Positions 50,543-58,968 of a stretch of 64,000 bases of DNA are shown here, one piece after another. The translations under genes were made by a program, and so were the position numbers. Below the pieces are notes generated by a model. It was given only the letters and a program-made list of their open reading frames with translations. It ran no database searches and had not been told where the DNA came from. Source of the DNA: Kibdelosporangium sp040675465 (GTDB taxonomy: Bacteria; Actinomycetota; Actinomycetes; Mycobacteriales; Pseudonocardiaceae); NCBI RefSeq assembly GCF_040675465.1, contig NZ_JBFAPA010000001.1, positions 992,001 to 1,056,000 on the forward strand, given 5' to 3'. Every line of letters begins with the position of its first letter. Position 1 is the first letter of the stretch.

Positions 50543-51235
50543 TCAGTGCGCCCGTTCGTAGATCAGGTCGCGGATGTCCCGCTCCTCGGCATGGGCACGG
50601 GACTCGAACTTGGTCACCGGCCGCCATTCCGGTCGCGGTGCCCACCCTCCGTGCACATTGGTCAGCCGCGGCTCCGCCTCGCACACCTCGAGCATGTGCT
50701 CGGCGTAGTGCTCCCAGTCGGTGGCCATGTGGAACCGGCCGCCGGGCCGCAGCCGCGAGGCCACCAGAGCGGCGAAGTCGGGCTGGACGATCCGGCGCTT
50801 GTGGTGCCGCTTCTTCGGCCATGGGTCCGGGAAGTACAGCCGGACCTCGTCGAGCGAGTCCGGTTCGATGTGGTCGGTCAGCAGGATCACCGCATCGCCG
50901 CGCAACAGCCGGAGGTTTGTCAGGCCAAGCTCCTCGGCCCGCATCATCAGCTGCGCGAGCCCGGCCTGGTAGACCTCGACGGCCAGGTAGTTCACCCCGG
51001 GAGCGGCGGCGGCGAGCTTGGCGGTGGTCTCGCCCATGCCGGAACCGATCTCCAGCACGACGGGGGCCTCGCGGCCGAACCACGCACTCACGTTCAGCGG
51101 CCCTGATGGCAGCTCGACCACATCCTGCCCGAGCTGCGACCAGTGCCGCTGCCAAGCCTTCTCCTGGCCCACTGTCATCCGCCCGCCCCGCTGGACGTAG
51201 CTGACCACAGTGCGCCGGTGTACCTGTTGTTCCAC
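50543..51235 (-). CDS. trmB: tRNA (guanine-N7-)-methyltransferase
   Basis: The 230-residue SAM-dependent enzyme makes m7G46 in tRNA. Motifs: PVVLEIGSGMGETTAKLAAA (motif I), YLAVEVYQAGLAQLM, LRLYFPDPWPKKRHHKRRI-type signature (VRLYFPDPWPKKRHHKRR) and the C-terminal TKFESRAHAEERDIRDLIYE. The start is GTG 51235; an internal ATG (MTVGQEKAW) is an alternative. It is 10 bases downstream of a hypothetical gene and 66 bases upstream of the NOS-like gene. Confidence 0.95.
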   Translation of the reverse strand: MEQQVHRRTVVSYVQRGGRMTVGQEKAWQRHWSQLGQDVVELPSGPLNVSAWFGREAPVVLEIGSGMGETTAKLAAAAPGVNYLAVEVYQAGLAQLMMRAEELGLTNLRLLRGDAVILLTDHIEPDSLDEVRLYFPDPWPKKRHHKRRIVQPDFAALVASRLRPGGRFHMATDWEHYAEHMLEVCEAEPRLTNVHGGWAPRPEWRPVTKFESRAHAEERDIRDLIYERAH

Positions 51236-51245
51236 GGTGTTAAAG

Positions 51246-51845
51246 CTAGGAGACGCTCTCCCAGCGGGCGAGGTTGGCCCGCAGGTCGGCCAGCCCGCGC
51301 ACGGCGAGCGGAGCCGGGGTGCTGCCGGTGTTGTGCACCGGCACGATGTCCAGCCAGCCGGGATGCCGGTCGGTCAGGACAAGGGTGGTCGGGATGGCGG
51401 GGCCGTCGACTCTTCGTTCCGACGGCATGTACTCCCAGTACCCGGTGTCGCCTTCGGTGCTCCACGGCACGAACACCCAGCCTGGGCGCGCGTCGAGCAG
51501 CTTGGCGACCCGGTCCTCCAGCAGGAACCCCTCGGAACGCGTTGCCAGGGTGCCCGCGGCAAGCGCGCGCAGCCACCAGGGAGCGGGGAGCTGCGGATCG
51601 ACTTCCACGGCGGTCCGGAACAGGGTGAGCACCTGGTCCTCAGGCGCCCGGTGCACCCACGCCCGGCGGATCTCCGACGGTCTGGTGGCGGATGCGATGG
51701 ACGAGATGGCGCTGTGCGGCTCGATCGCTTGAGACCATTCCAGCGCGATCATCGGCTCTACTCGTAGTTCCCGGCGCACTGTTCCGGAGTTCGGCAAAGC
51801 GCGCTCGGGTGGCCCGGTCGGGGCACTCAGGTCAGCAACCGTCAA
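51246..51845 (-). CDS. Hypothetical protein
   Basis: The roughly 199-residue protein probably starts at a TTG (51845), because GGAGG lies six bases upstream at 51852-51856; the open frame extends further but without such a signal. It contains WLRALAAGTLATRSEGFLLE, PGWVFVPWSTEGDTGYWEYM and TTLVLTDRHPGWLDIVPVHN. It has no signal peptide, membrane segment or known motif. It lies 10 bases upstream of trmB on the same strand. The 287-base gap behind it (51846-52132) holds only a terminator hairpin and no other feature that I recognise. Confidence 0.65.
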   Translation of the reverse strand: MTVADLSAPTGPPERALPNSGTVRRELRVEPMIALEWSQAIEPHSAISSIASATRPSEIRRAWVHRAPEDQVLTLFRTAVEVDPQLPAPWWLRALAAGTLATRSEGFLLEDRVAKLLDARPGWVFVPWSTEGDTGYWEYMPSERRVDGPAIPTTLVLTDRHPGWLDIVPVHNTGSTPAPLAVRGLADLRANLARWESVS

Positions 51846-52037
51846 CGTCCACCTCCGATGGTTCGTGACGGGGTCAACATCGATCTGAGCGCTAGTCGAA
51901 CACCGTTGTCCGCGACGTGCGCGACGCCTCACAGCCTCTTAACGTGGTATTTACCAGGCCGCATGCGCTAGATCGCTGCGGCCCATCCTTCCAAGTCCGA
52001 CCGGTGATCGCAACAGTCCGTGACCGGATCGACAAAG

Positions 52038-52071
52038 GGCCCGGGCCACCCCCCGACAGGTGACCCGGGCC
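52038..52071 (-). terminator. Hairpin terminator of the 52.1-53.8 kb ABC operon
   Basis: GGCCCGGGCCACC (52038-52050) pairs with GGTGACCCGGGCC (52059-52071), with one internal mismatch. It lies about 60 bases beyond the permease stop. TTTT follows on the plus strand (52074-52077) and a short T-run on the minus strand. Confidence 0.7.
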
Positions 52072-52132
52072 GATTTTCCCCAGTTCCCGCCCACCGGTTG
52101 GTCCCCGATTCACCAACCGGTGGTTCTTTCGG

Positions 52133-52897
52133 TCAGGCGTCCCGCTTCTTGGCGGTGACGATGGCGATCGTCAGCATCACCACGGCGAATCCGGCGAAGT
52201 ACGCCATCGCCCACCAGGGGTCCAATGTGGAGTTGGAGGCCCCCGGCCCGGAGTCGGCCAGCTCCGGCGACACGTCCGGGTTGCCGGTCAGGAACCGGCT
52301 GGCGACGTTGAACGGCATCCAGGCGTGGATGTCCATGCCCACCTTGGGGATGATCCGCACCAGCGACTCGACCATCAGCGAGTACGCCAGCAGGATGGAC
52401 ACTGCTCCGGCCGTGTGGCGGACCAGGATGCCCACCGACAGGGCGATGATCGCGGCGAATGCGGTGACCAGCCCGGCGCCGGCGACCGCGCGCCAGTCGG
52501 CGGCCGTGTTCAGCGCGAGGTCGGCGTCCGGCCGGAACAGCTTGGAGATGCCCAGCGAGCCGAACGCGGCGATCTCCCCGGCGATGCCGCAGGCGATCGC
52601 GACCACGACGGCCTTGGCCAGCAGTGCCGAGGTGCGGTTGGGCACCGCCTGGAAGGTCGTCTTGATGGTGTTGAACCGGTACTCGGTGGTGATGGCCAGC
52701 GCGGCCAGCACCAGGATCACCGCCAGCCCGAAGTTGAACCCGAACTGGGAGCTGATGATGTTGACCTGGGCGGTGTCGTTGGCCGACAGCGACAGCAGCG
52801 CGGCGAACCCGATGGTCAGCGAGAGCGCGAGGGCGAAGCACCACCATGGCGAGCGGGTGGAGAACAGTTTGATCCGTTCGACGGACAGCAGTGTCAT
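52133..52897 (-). CDS. ABC-2 type transporter permease
   Basis: The 254-residue protein has six predicted membrane helices, starting with SPWWCFALALSLTIGFAALL. It contains ITTEYRFNTIKTTFQAVPNR, the cytoplasmic coupling motif of BcrB/NatB-like permeases, and ends with basic AKKRDA. The start overlaps the ATPase stop by 4 bases (ATGA). It probably exports a peptide, antibiotic or lipid together with the ATPase. The substrate is unknown. Confidence 0.87.
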   Translation of the reverse strand: MTLLSVERIKLFSTRSPWWCFALALSLTIGFAALLSLSANDTAQVNIISSQFGFNFGLAVILVLAALAITTEYRFNTIKTTFQAVPNRTSALLAKAVVVAIACGIAGEIAAFGSLGISKLFRPDADLALNTAADWRAVAGAGLVTAFAAIIALSVGILVRHTAGAVSILLAYSLMVESLVRIIPKVGMDIHAWMPFNVASRFLTGNPDVSPELADSGPGASNSTLDPWWAMAYFAGFAVVMLTIAIVTAKKRDA

Positions 52898-53835
52898 CGG
52901 GTCACTTCCTGCAGTTGGCCTGCGGCTTCGGCAATGTCGGTGTGGTACTCAACGGAGTCGCCGGTCAGCTGCATGAACGCCTCTTCCAGCGACCCGCGCT
53001 GCGGGCTGAGCTCGTGCAGCACCAGCTGGCTCGCGGCGGCGATCTCGCCGATCCGCTCGATGTCCATCCCGGACACCACGAGCGAGCCGGCCTCACCGTC
53101 GCGCAGCGCGCCGCCCTCGTGGGCCAGCGCCGCACGCAGCTTGCCCAGGTGCGGGCTGCGCACCTTCACCGTGTTCTCGGTGGCGGCGTGGATGAACTCC
53201 TCGGTGCTGCTCTGCGCGATCAGCCTGCCGCGGCCGATCACGATCAGCTCCTGCGCGGTCAGCGACATCTCGGACAGCAGGTGGCTGGAGACGAACACGG
53301 TCTTGCCCTCGTCGGCCAGCCGGTGCATGAACCTGCGGATCCAGAGGATGCCCTCCGGGTCGAGGCCGTTCACCGGCTCGTCGAACAGCAGCACCTCCGG
53401 GTCGCCGAGCAGCGCGGCGGCGATGCCCAGCCGCTGCGACATGCCGAGCGAGAACCCGCCCGCGCGCTTGCCGGCGACCGAGGTGAGGCCGACGATCTCC
53501 AGCACCTCGTCGACGCGCTTGATGGAGATCTTGTTGGACACCGCCATCCACTTCAGGTGCGAGTAGGCGGACCGGTTGGGGTGCACCCACTTGGCGTCCA
53601 GCAGGGCGCCGACCTTCCGAAGGGGATGGTGCAGGTCCCGGTAGGGACGACCATCGATGAGCGCCTGGCCGGACGTGGGGTTGTCCAGGCCGAGGATCAT
53701 CCGCATGGTGGTGGACTTGCCGGCGCCGTTCGGGCCGAGGAACCCGGTGACGCGGCCAGGCTGGACGGTGAACGACAGATCGTTGACCGCGACCGTCTTC
53801 CCGTAGCGTTTGGTGAGGCCCCGTGCCTCGATCAT
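52894..53835 (-). CDS. ABC transporter ATP-binding protein (DrrA/BcrA-like)
   Basis: The 313-residue ATPase has Walker A GPNGAGKST (residues 34-42), a Q-loop-region GALLDAKWVHPNRSAYSHL typical of bacitracin-type systems, signature FSLGMSQRLGIAAAL, Walker B EVLLFDEPVNGLDPEG and the His switch SSHLLSEM. The C-terminal extension (about 220-313) is as in DrrA/BcrA proteins. The start ATG 53835 has AGGGAG upstream. The 221-base gap to the TetR gene on its right shows no other gene. Confidence 0.92.
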   Translation of the reverse strand: MIEARGLTKRYGKTVAVNDLSFTVQPGRVTGFLGPNGAGKSTTMRMILGLDNPTSGQALIDGRPYRDLHHPLRKVGALLDAKWVHPNRSAYSHLKWMAVSNKISIKRVDEVLEIVGLTSVAGKRAGGFSLGMSQRLGIAAALLGDPEVLLFDEPVNGLDPEGILWIRRFMHRLADEGKTVFVSSHLLSEMSLTAQELIVIGRGRLIAQSSTEEFIHAATENTVKVRSPHLGKLRAALAHEGGALRDGEAGSLVVSGMDIERIGEIAAASQLVLHELSPQRGSLEEAFMQLTGDSVEYHTDIAEAAGQLQEVTR

Positions 53836-54030
53836 TGCCGCTCCCTAAGTGAAGTCATTGCGCCTCCCCCGACTGGCACCAATCGTGGCGGCGGCGCACC
53901 CCCGCTCGCGTCCTCCCGGGGTGCCACTTCGGGGTCAGCTCGGAGTCGTAGTCCGGGCGACCCGAAAGCCGCCTCGACTAGGTGAGATCCCCGAGGTGAC
54001 CCTGACTCGCCGGGGTAGGGGTGGCCCCCG

Positions 54031-54052
54031 TTAATGAACTGTGGTTCACTAA
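54031..54052. promoter_or_regulatory. TetR operator-like inverted repeat
   Basis: TTAATGAAC (54031-54039) and GTTCACTAA (54044-54052) are inverted copies with one mismatch and a 4-base spacer, ending five bases before the chosen TetR start. Its position implies autorepression of the TetR/SDR pair. Confidence 0.65.
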
Positions 54053-54056
54053 TGGG

Positions 54057-54593
54057 GTGGCCCGGCCCCGGACGATCACCGACGCGCGTCTGCTCGACGC
54101 GTTGGGTCAGGTCATCGCCTCACGAGGGCCTGGTTTCACGGTCGCGGACGTGGCCGCGCAGGCAGGTGTTTCGGTCGGGACGGTCGCCCAGCGGTTCGGC
54201 TCCAAGCACGGGCTGCTGGTGGCGTTGAGCGAGGCCGCGATCGCGCAGATCCCCGACCTGGTGCGCTCTGCTTCGACTGTCCTGCAAGCTTTGTTGAACG
54301 TCTACAGCGGACTGGACGATCCCGCGACCGCGCCGCACAACCTCGCCCAGCTGGCCGCCGACCTGGCCGATCCCGAGCTGCGCGGGCTGCTGGGCCGGTT
54401 CTACTCGACGCTCGCCGACGAGCTCACGCCGTTGCTGATCCCGTTGCAGGGCGCGCCGCCGCAGGCCGCGCGGCTGCTGGTGGCGCTGACGAACGGCACG
54501 GCCGTGGACTGGTCGATCAATCCGGTCGGACGGCTGGCAGACCGGCTGACCGACGACATCGGTGCGGTGCTGAACGGATGGAGGACTGCATGA
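54057..54593 (+). CDS. TetR-family transcriptional regulator
   Basis: The 178-residue protein has an HTH at about residues 20-50 (FTVADVAAQAGVSVGTVAQR, FGSKHGLLVAL). The start GTG at 54057 is chosen over an upstream GTG at 54021, because the latter would place the operator inside the gene. The C-terminal ligand domain is short. Its stop overlaps the SDR start (ATGA), so the two proteins are made together; the SDR is the probable regulated enzyme. Confidence 0.87.
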   Translation: MARPRTITDARLLDALGQVIASRGPGFTVADVAAQAGVSVGTVAQRFGSKHGLLVALSEAAIAQIPDLVRSASTVLQALLNVYSGLDDPATAPHNLAQLAADLADPELRGLLGRFYSTLADELTPLLIPLQGAPPQAARLLVALTNGTAVDWSINPVGRLADRLTDDIGAVLNGWRTA

Positions 54594-55468
54594 TCGCCGT
54601 GGTGACCGGGGCGACCCGGGGCTGTGGCCGGGGAATCGCCGTCGAGCTGGGCGCGGCGGGGTACACGGTGTACGTCACCGGCCGCACGACCCGGGACGCG
54701 GTGAGCCCGATGGGCCGGCCGGAGACCATCGAGGAGACCGCTGAACTGGTCTCGAAGGCCGGCGGCACCGGCATTCCGGTGCGCTGTGACTTCACCAATG
54801 TGTCCGATGTGGACAGTCTGGTGCGGGTCATCAACGGCCAGATCGACCTGCTGGTGGACGACGTCTGGGGCGGCGACCCGTTCGTCGAGCACGGCACGCC
54901 GTTCTGGGAGTCCGACCTGGACAAGGCGATCGCGGTGACCCGCAACGGGATCGAGTCGCACCTGATCGCCCTGCACCGGCTGGTGCCGCTGGTCCGCCAG
55001 GGCGGTCTCGTCGTCGAGATCACCGATGGCGACGACGACACCTATCACGGCGTTTCGCTGCCGTACTACCTGGTGAAGAGCGGTGTCCGGCGGATCGCCC
55101 ACGGGCTGGCGAAACAGTTGCAGCCCAACGGGATCACCGCTGTCGCACTGACCCCTGGGTTCATCCGGTCGGAGGCGATGCTCGAAGGCCTCGGCGTCAC
55201 CGAGGAGAACTGGCGGGACGCGGTCGCCCAGGACCCGCACTTCGCGATGGCCGAGACCCCGCACTACGTCGGCCGGGCCGTGGTCGCGCTGGCGTCCGAT
55301 CCCCAGGTCAGCCGGTGGTCGGGCGACTGCCTGTCATCCTGGGGGCTGATGCGGGAGTACGGCTTCACCGATCTTGACGGCACCCGGCCGGACTGGGGCC
55401 GCTGGTATGAGGAGGTCTTCCTGGCCGGGCAGGACCCGGCCACGGTGGACGCTTCGACGTACCGCTAG
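54590..55468 (+). CDS. Short-chain dehydrogenase/reductase
   Basis: The 292-residue SDR has the nucleotide-binding TGATRGCGRGIA near the N-terminus, and Tyr-x-x-x-Lys within LPYYLVKSGVRRIAHGLAKQ. It belongs to the group with TGRTTR and an extended C-terminus (DLDGTRPDWGRWYEEVF), similar to plant-type DHRS1-like reductases. The NNAG motif is replaced by LVDDVWGGDPFVE. It is translationally coupled to the TetR gene. The substrate is unknown. Confidence 0.87.
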   Translation: MIAVVTGATRGCGRGIAVELGAAGYTVYVTGRTTRDAVSPMGRPETIEETAELVSKAGGTGIPVRCDFTNVSDVDSLVRVINGQIDLLVDDVWGGDPFVEHGTPFWESDLDKAIAVTRNGIESHLIALHRLVPLVRQGGLVVEITDGDDDTYHGVSLPYYLVKSGVRRIAHGLAKQLQPNGITAVALTPGFIRSEAMLEGLGVTEENWRDAVAQDPHFAMAETPHYVGRAVVALASDPQVSRWSGDCLSSWGLMREYGFTDLDGTRPDWGRWYEEVFLAGQDPATVDASTYR

Positions 55469-55469
55469 A

Positions 55470-56672
55470 TCAGGGCGCAGCCAACGCCTCGGTGGGAGTG
55501 AGCCGGGCCGCGCGGACCGCCGGGTAGAGCCCGGCGAGGACGCCGATGGCCAGCGCGGACCCGGCCCCGCCGAGGACCGCGGCGGGCGGGATGACCGCGG
55601 GCCAGTCCCGGGCGACCGCGTAGGCGGACGTGCCGAGGATGCCGAGCGCGGCCCCGGTCAGCCCGCCGAGCAGGCACAACGTCACCGACTCGGCGAGGAA
55701 CTGGCCCCGCACCTGGCCGCGGGTGCTGCCCAGGGCCCGGCGCAGGCCGATCTCGCGTTTGCGTTCCAGCACCGAGATCACCATCGTGTTGGCCACGCCG
55801 ACCGCGCCGACCAGCAGCGCCACCCCGGCCAGGCCCAGGAACAGACCCGAGAACGCGGTCTCGGTGATCCGCTTAGCGGCCAGCGCGTCCGACGGGCGGC
55901 TGACCTCGATCCGGGCCGGGTTCGGCGGGAACACCGTGGCGGCCAGCACCTTGCGGACGTTCTCCAGCTCGGCCTCGGCGGACCGGACGAACACGACCGT
56001 CGGATGCCCGTCGAACCGCAGCCAGGTCCGCGCGGCCGTCCACCCCACCAGCACCGAACGCTCCACATCGGGCGCCAACGGCATCGGCGCGAGCACCCCG
56101 CCGACGGTGAACCAGCGGTCGCCGATCCACACTGTCGGCGCGGGCCCGCTGCCGACTTCGGTGATGCCGAGCCGGCTCGCCGCCTTGTCGCCCAGCACCA
56201 CGATCGGCAGGCCATCGGTCGCCGCGGTCAGGTACTTGCCGGACGCCACCCGACCGCCGATCGCGGGCAGCAGGTCCGGGCGCGCGGCCAGCACGGTCAG
56301 CCCCGAGCCCTGCTCGGCCGGGATCTTGTCGGACCGGCGGACGTTCGCGTGCGTGTTGGCCACCGCGCTGGTCAGCTCGACCGGCCCGATCCGGGCGGCC
56401 ATGTCCGCGGCGGCTTCCGGCACCGGCGGCAGGGTCTGGCTGACCTGGTCGATGGTCGCCTGGGCGCGCAACAGGTTGGTGCCCAGCGCGGACAGCCGGG
56501 CGTCCAGGTCCGCGCGGCTGGACGCGGGGATGCCGACCACCATGATCATCGTCGCGATCCCGATCGAGATGCCCAGCGCGGACAGCACCGCTCGCAGCGG
56601 CCGGGTGCGCAGCCCGGCGAACCCGAGTGCGGCCAGATCCAGCGGGCTCAACCGCACCGGTGCGTCGCTCAT
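55470..56672 (-). CDS. MacB/FtsX-type ABC transporter permease
   Basis: The 400-residue protein has an N-terminal helix (LRAVLSALGISIGIATMIMV), a large extracytoplasmic MacB-like domain (about 50-270) and three C-terminal helices, with GVALLVGAVGVANTMVISVL followed by ERKREIGLRRALGSTRGQV, the coupling motif. Such permeases do not translocate through the membrane but drive periplasmic or envelope processes. ATGA overlap with the ATPase gene. It is the last gene of the six-gene operon. Confidence 0.92.
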   Translation of the reverse strand: MSDAPVRLSPLDLAALGFAGLRTRPLRAVLSALGISIGIATMIMVVGIPASSRADLDARLSALGTNLLRAQATIDQVSQTLPPVPEAAADMAARIGPVELTSAVANTHANVRRSDKIPAEQGSGLTVLAARPDLLPAIGGRVASGKYLTAATDGLPIVVLGDKAASRLGITEVGSGPAPTVWIGDRWFTVGGVLAPMPLAPDVERSVLVGWTAARTWLRFDGHPTVVFVRSAEAELENVRKVLAATVFPPNPARIEVSRPSDALAAKRITETAFSGLFLGLAGVALLVGAVGVANTMVISVLERKREIGLRRALGSTRGQVRGQFLAESVTLCLLGGLTGAALGILGTSAYAVARDWPAVIPPAAVLGGAGSALAIGVLAGLYPAVRAARLTPTEALAAP

Positions 56673-57340
56673 ACCGACACTCCCTGGATCCGGCCGTCCA
56701 GCACGGACACCCGGCGGGGCAGGGCGGCGGCGATCTGCAGGTCATGCGTGATCACCGCGACCGTCGTGCCGCTGGCGTTCAAGGCGCGCAACAGGTCCAG
56801 CACGGCGTGGCCGGTGCGGGTGTCCAGCGAACCGGTGGGTTCGTCGGCGAGCACGATGGCCGGGTCGTTCACCAGGGCGCGCGCGATGGCGACCCGCTGG
56901 CGTTCGCCGCCGGACAGCTCGTGCGGCCGGTGCCCGGTCCGGTGTGCCAGGCCGACCCGCTCCAGCGCGGCGGTCGCCAGCGACTTCCGGCGTCGCCGTG
57001 GGATTCCGGCATAAAGCAGCCCGGTGGCGACGTTTTCCACCGCGGAAAGGCCTTCGGCGAGGTGAAACTGCTGGAACACGAACCCGATCCGACGGGCCCG
57101 CAACGCCGACAACCGTCGGTCCGGCAGCGCGGACGCCACCCGGCCGTCGATCCGCACGACGCCGCTGCTCGGCCGGTCCAGCGTGCCCATCAGGTGCAGC
57201 AACGTCGACTTGCCGGACCCGGACGGCCCGACGATCGCCAGCAACTCCCCGGTGTGCACGGACAACGAGACGTCGTCGAGCGCGCGCACCCCGCCGGGAT
57301 AGACCTTGCTGACGTGCTCCAACGACAGCACTTCAGTCAT
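56669..57340 (-). CDS. ABC transporter ATP-binding protein (MacB/LolD-type)
   Basis: The 223-residue ATPase has Walker A GPSGSGKST, signature LSGGERQRVAIARAL, Walker B IVLADEPTGSLD and the His switch AVITHD. It belongs to the LolD/MacB class and would power the permease with which it overlaps by 4 bases (ATGA). Confidence 0.95.
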   Translation of the reverse strand: MTEVLSLEHVSKVYPGGVRALDDVSLSVHTGELLAIVGPSGSGKSTLLHLMGTLDRPSSGVVRIDGRVASALPDRRLSALRARRIGFVFQQFHLAEGLSAVENVATGLLYAGIPRRRRKSLATAALERVGLAHRTGHRPHELSGGERQRVAIARALVNDPAIVLADEPTGSLDTRTGHAVLDLLRALNASGTTVAVITHDLQIAAALPRRVSVLDGRIQGVSV

Positions 57341-58380
57341 GATGCTCGCACCACACGCATTCCCGCTGCCAGCCCATTGCCGGTGACCTCGACCAGGTCA
57401 CCGGCGAACAACCCGGTCTGTACACCGACGAGCTTGGTCCGGCCGCCGTCGACGACCTGCAGCGCGTAACCACCTTCGCCGAGTGCGAGCAACGCGGTCA
57501 CCGGGACAGCGAGTACGCCGGTCCGTCCCGCGGTGACGATCTTGACCTGCACCGGGCCGGAATCCATTGCGGTGACGGCGTTCTGGTCGTCGACCGCGAT
57601 GGTCGCCAGCTGCTTCGGCGTGCCGTTCTCACCGGCGGGCGCCGCGTTGACGGACCGGACGGTCCCCGGCGCCTGCGTCCCGTTCGGCAGCTGGAGGTCG
57701 ACTTTGGCGCCCGGCTTCACGGTGCCGAGGTCGACCTGCGCGGGATCCAGCTGAGCGCTGACCGCCTTGTCCACGGTCGTATAGGTGAACACGTCGGCCG
57801 CGGCCGGGGCGCCAGGCTGCGCCTTCACCGACTCGACCCGGACCTTGCCCGGCAGCACCACCGCGTCACCCGCCTCCAACGCGCCGGTCTCCTCCAGCCC
57901 ATTGGCCTTCTGCCAGCGTTTCAACGCGCTCTCAGTGTCCACAGTGAACTTGTTGCCGGTGCCGGGGTTGCGGTAGCCGAGCGTGCGGAGGTTGTCGATC
58001 AGCTCGCGGATGTCCGGTCCGGGCGTGGCCGCGGTGTCGATCCGCCGGTACAACGGCGTGCCACCGAACAACAACGGCACCGACTTGGCGTCCACTGCGT
58101 ACAGTCGCTGGCCGCGGTCGATGACCGTGCCCACGGCGGGCAACCAGGTCACCGTCCCGGCTTTGCGGCCGGTGAGCACCGTCGGCGCGCCATAGCCGAG
58201 GGTTCCGTTCACGGTGACGGAGACACTCAGGTCGGTCCGCTTGATCTCGACGGTCTCCGCGGCGGCCGGACTGGCGGGCTGCTCCACGGGTGCGTGCTCA
58301 GCCAAGCGGCTGTACGCCAGCACACCACCCGCGCCCACGACGAGCAGCACCGCCAGGCTCACCGGCAGCCAAGCCCTCAC
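57337..58380 (-). CDS. Periplasmic adaptor (HlyD/MacA-like) with peptidoglycan-binding domain
   Basis: The 347-residue protein starts at GTG 58380, giving a signal anchor (WLPVSLAVLLVVGAGGVLAY). A PG_binding_1 repeat is visible at about residues 125-180 (DIRELIDNLRTLGYRNPGTG, TESALKRWQKANGLEE), followed by adaptor beta-barrel domains (VDLGTVKPGAKVDLQLPNG, GVLAVPVTALLALGEGGYAL). The start codon overlaps the lipoprotein stop (GTGA) and the stop overlaps the ATPase start (ATGA). It probably connects the ABC complex to the cell wall. Confidence 0.9.
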   Translation of the reverse strand: MRAWLPVSLAVLLVVGAGGVLAYSRLAEHAPVEQPASPAAAETVEIKRTDLSVSVTVNGTLGYGAPTVLTGRKAGTVTWLPAVGTVIDRGQRLYAVDAKSVPLLFGGTPLYRRIDTAATPGPDIRELIDNLRTLGYRNPGTGNKFTVDTESALKRWQKANGLEETGALEAGDAVVLPGKVRVESVKAQPGAPAAADVFTYTTVDKAVSAQLDPAQVDLGTVKPGAKVDLQLPNGTQAPGTVRSVNAAPAGENGTPKQLATIAVDDQNAVTAMDSGPVQVKIVTAGRTGVLAVPVTALLALGEGGYALQVVDGGRTKLVGVQTGLFAGDLVEVTGNGLAAGMRVVRAS

Positions 58381-58925
58381 TTGTTCCCGCCGGCCGACAG
58401 TTCCTTCTCGCACTGGGGGATCAGGTTGAGCCCCTTGGAGATCGAGTCGGAGTCGTTCTGCGCGCCGCCGAGCGCTATCGACGTGCGCTCGTCGCCGGGC
58501 TTGACCGGCGACTCCTCGACGTACTTGACGCCCTTGCCGCGCAGGCACAGCACCATCTTGTGGGCGAAGTCGGCGGCCTGCGGGTTGGCCGTGTCGTACT
58601 CCCACGGCGGCAAGGGGTCCTTGAACTTGCACGCGGCGGTGGCCGCGGCCTCCTTGCTCATGTCCATGCCCGGACCCTTGCGGAAACCATGGTCGGCCAT
58701 GCAGTTGCTGTACGCGGTGTAGAGCTGGTCCTCCTCGTCCGGCGTCATGTCCAGCCGCAGCCGGGGGCGGGCCGCCTCGGCCGGGGCGCTGGGCGGCGCC
58801 GCCGGGGGCGCGGCCGCCGACGAGGTCTGCAGGGTGGCCACCTTCTGCTCCGGCGCCGCCGGGGACGAGCAGCCGCCGAGGATCACCAAGGCGGCGATCC
58901 CGGCGGCGATCCGCACTGGGGTCAT
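58377..58925 (-). CDS. Lipoprotein with repeated C-(M/L)-x-x-x-G motifs
   Basis: The roughly 182-residue protein has a lipoprotein signal (MTPVRIAAGIAALVILGGCS) with lipobox LGGC at residue 19. An Ala/Pro-rich linker leads to a domain with four Cys in YSNCMADHGFRKG, TAACKFKDPL, MVLCLRGKGVKYV and IPQCEKEL. Such C-M-x-x-x-G proteins accompany MacAB-like operons in actinomycetes. An ATG at 58937 is an alternative start. The stop overlaps the adaptor start. Confidence 0.85.
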   Translation of the reverse strand: MTPVRIAAGIAALVILGGCSSPAAPEQKVATLQTSSAAAPPAAPPSAPAEAARPRLRLDMTPDEEDQLYTAYSNCMADHGFRKGPGMDMSKEAAATAACKFKDPLPPWEYDTANPQAADFAHKMVLCLRGKGVKYVEESPVKPGDERTSIALGGAQNDSDSISKGLNLIPQCEKELSAGGNK

Positions 58926-58968
58926 GCCGGCGAGCATGTCGGGGAGTTGTGAAGAACCTGTTGGCCCG

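Noticed and set aside
51846..52132. A small RNA or gene in the 287-base gap
   Set aside because: Apart from the hairpin at 52038-52071 I see no promoter, ribosome-binding site with an open frame, or conserved structure.
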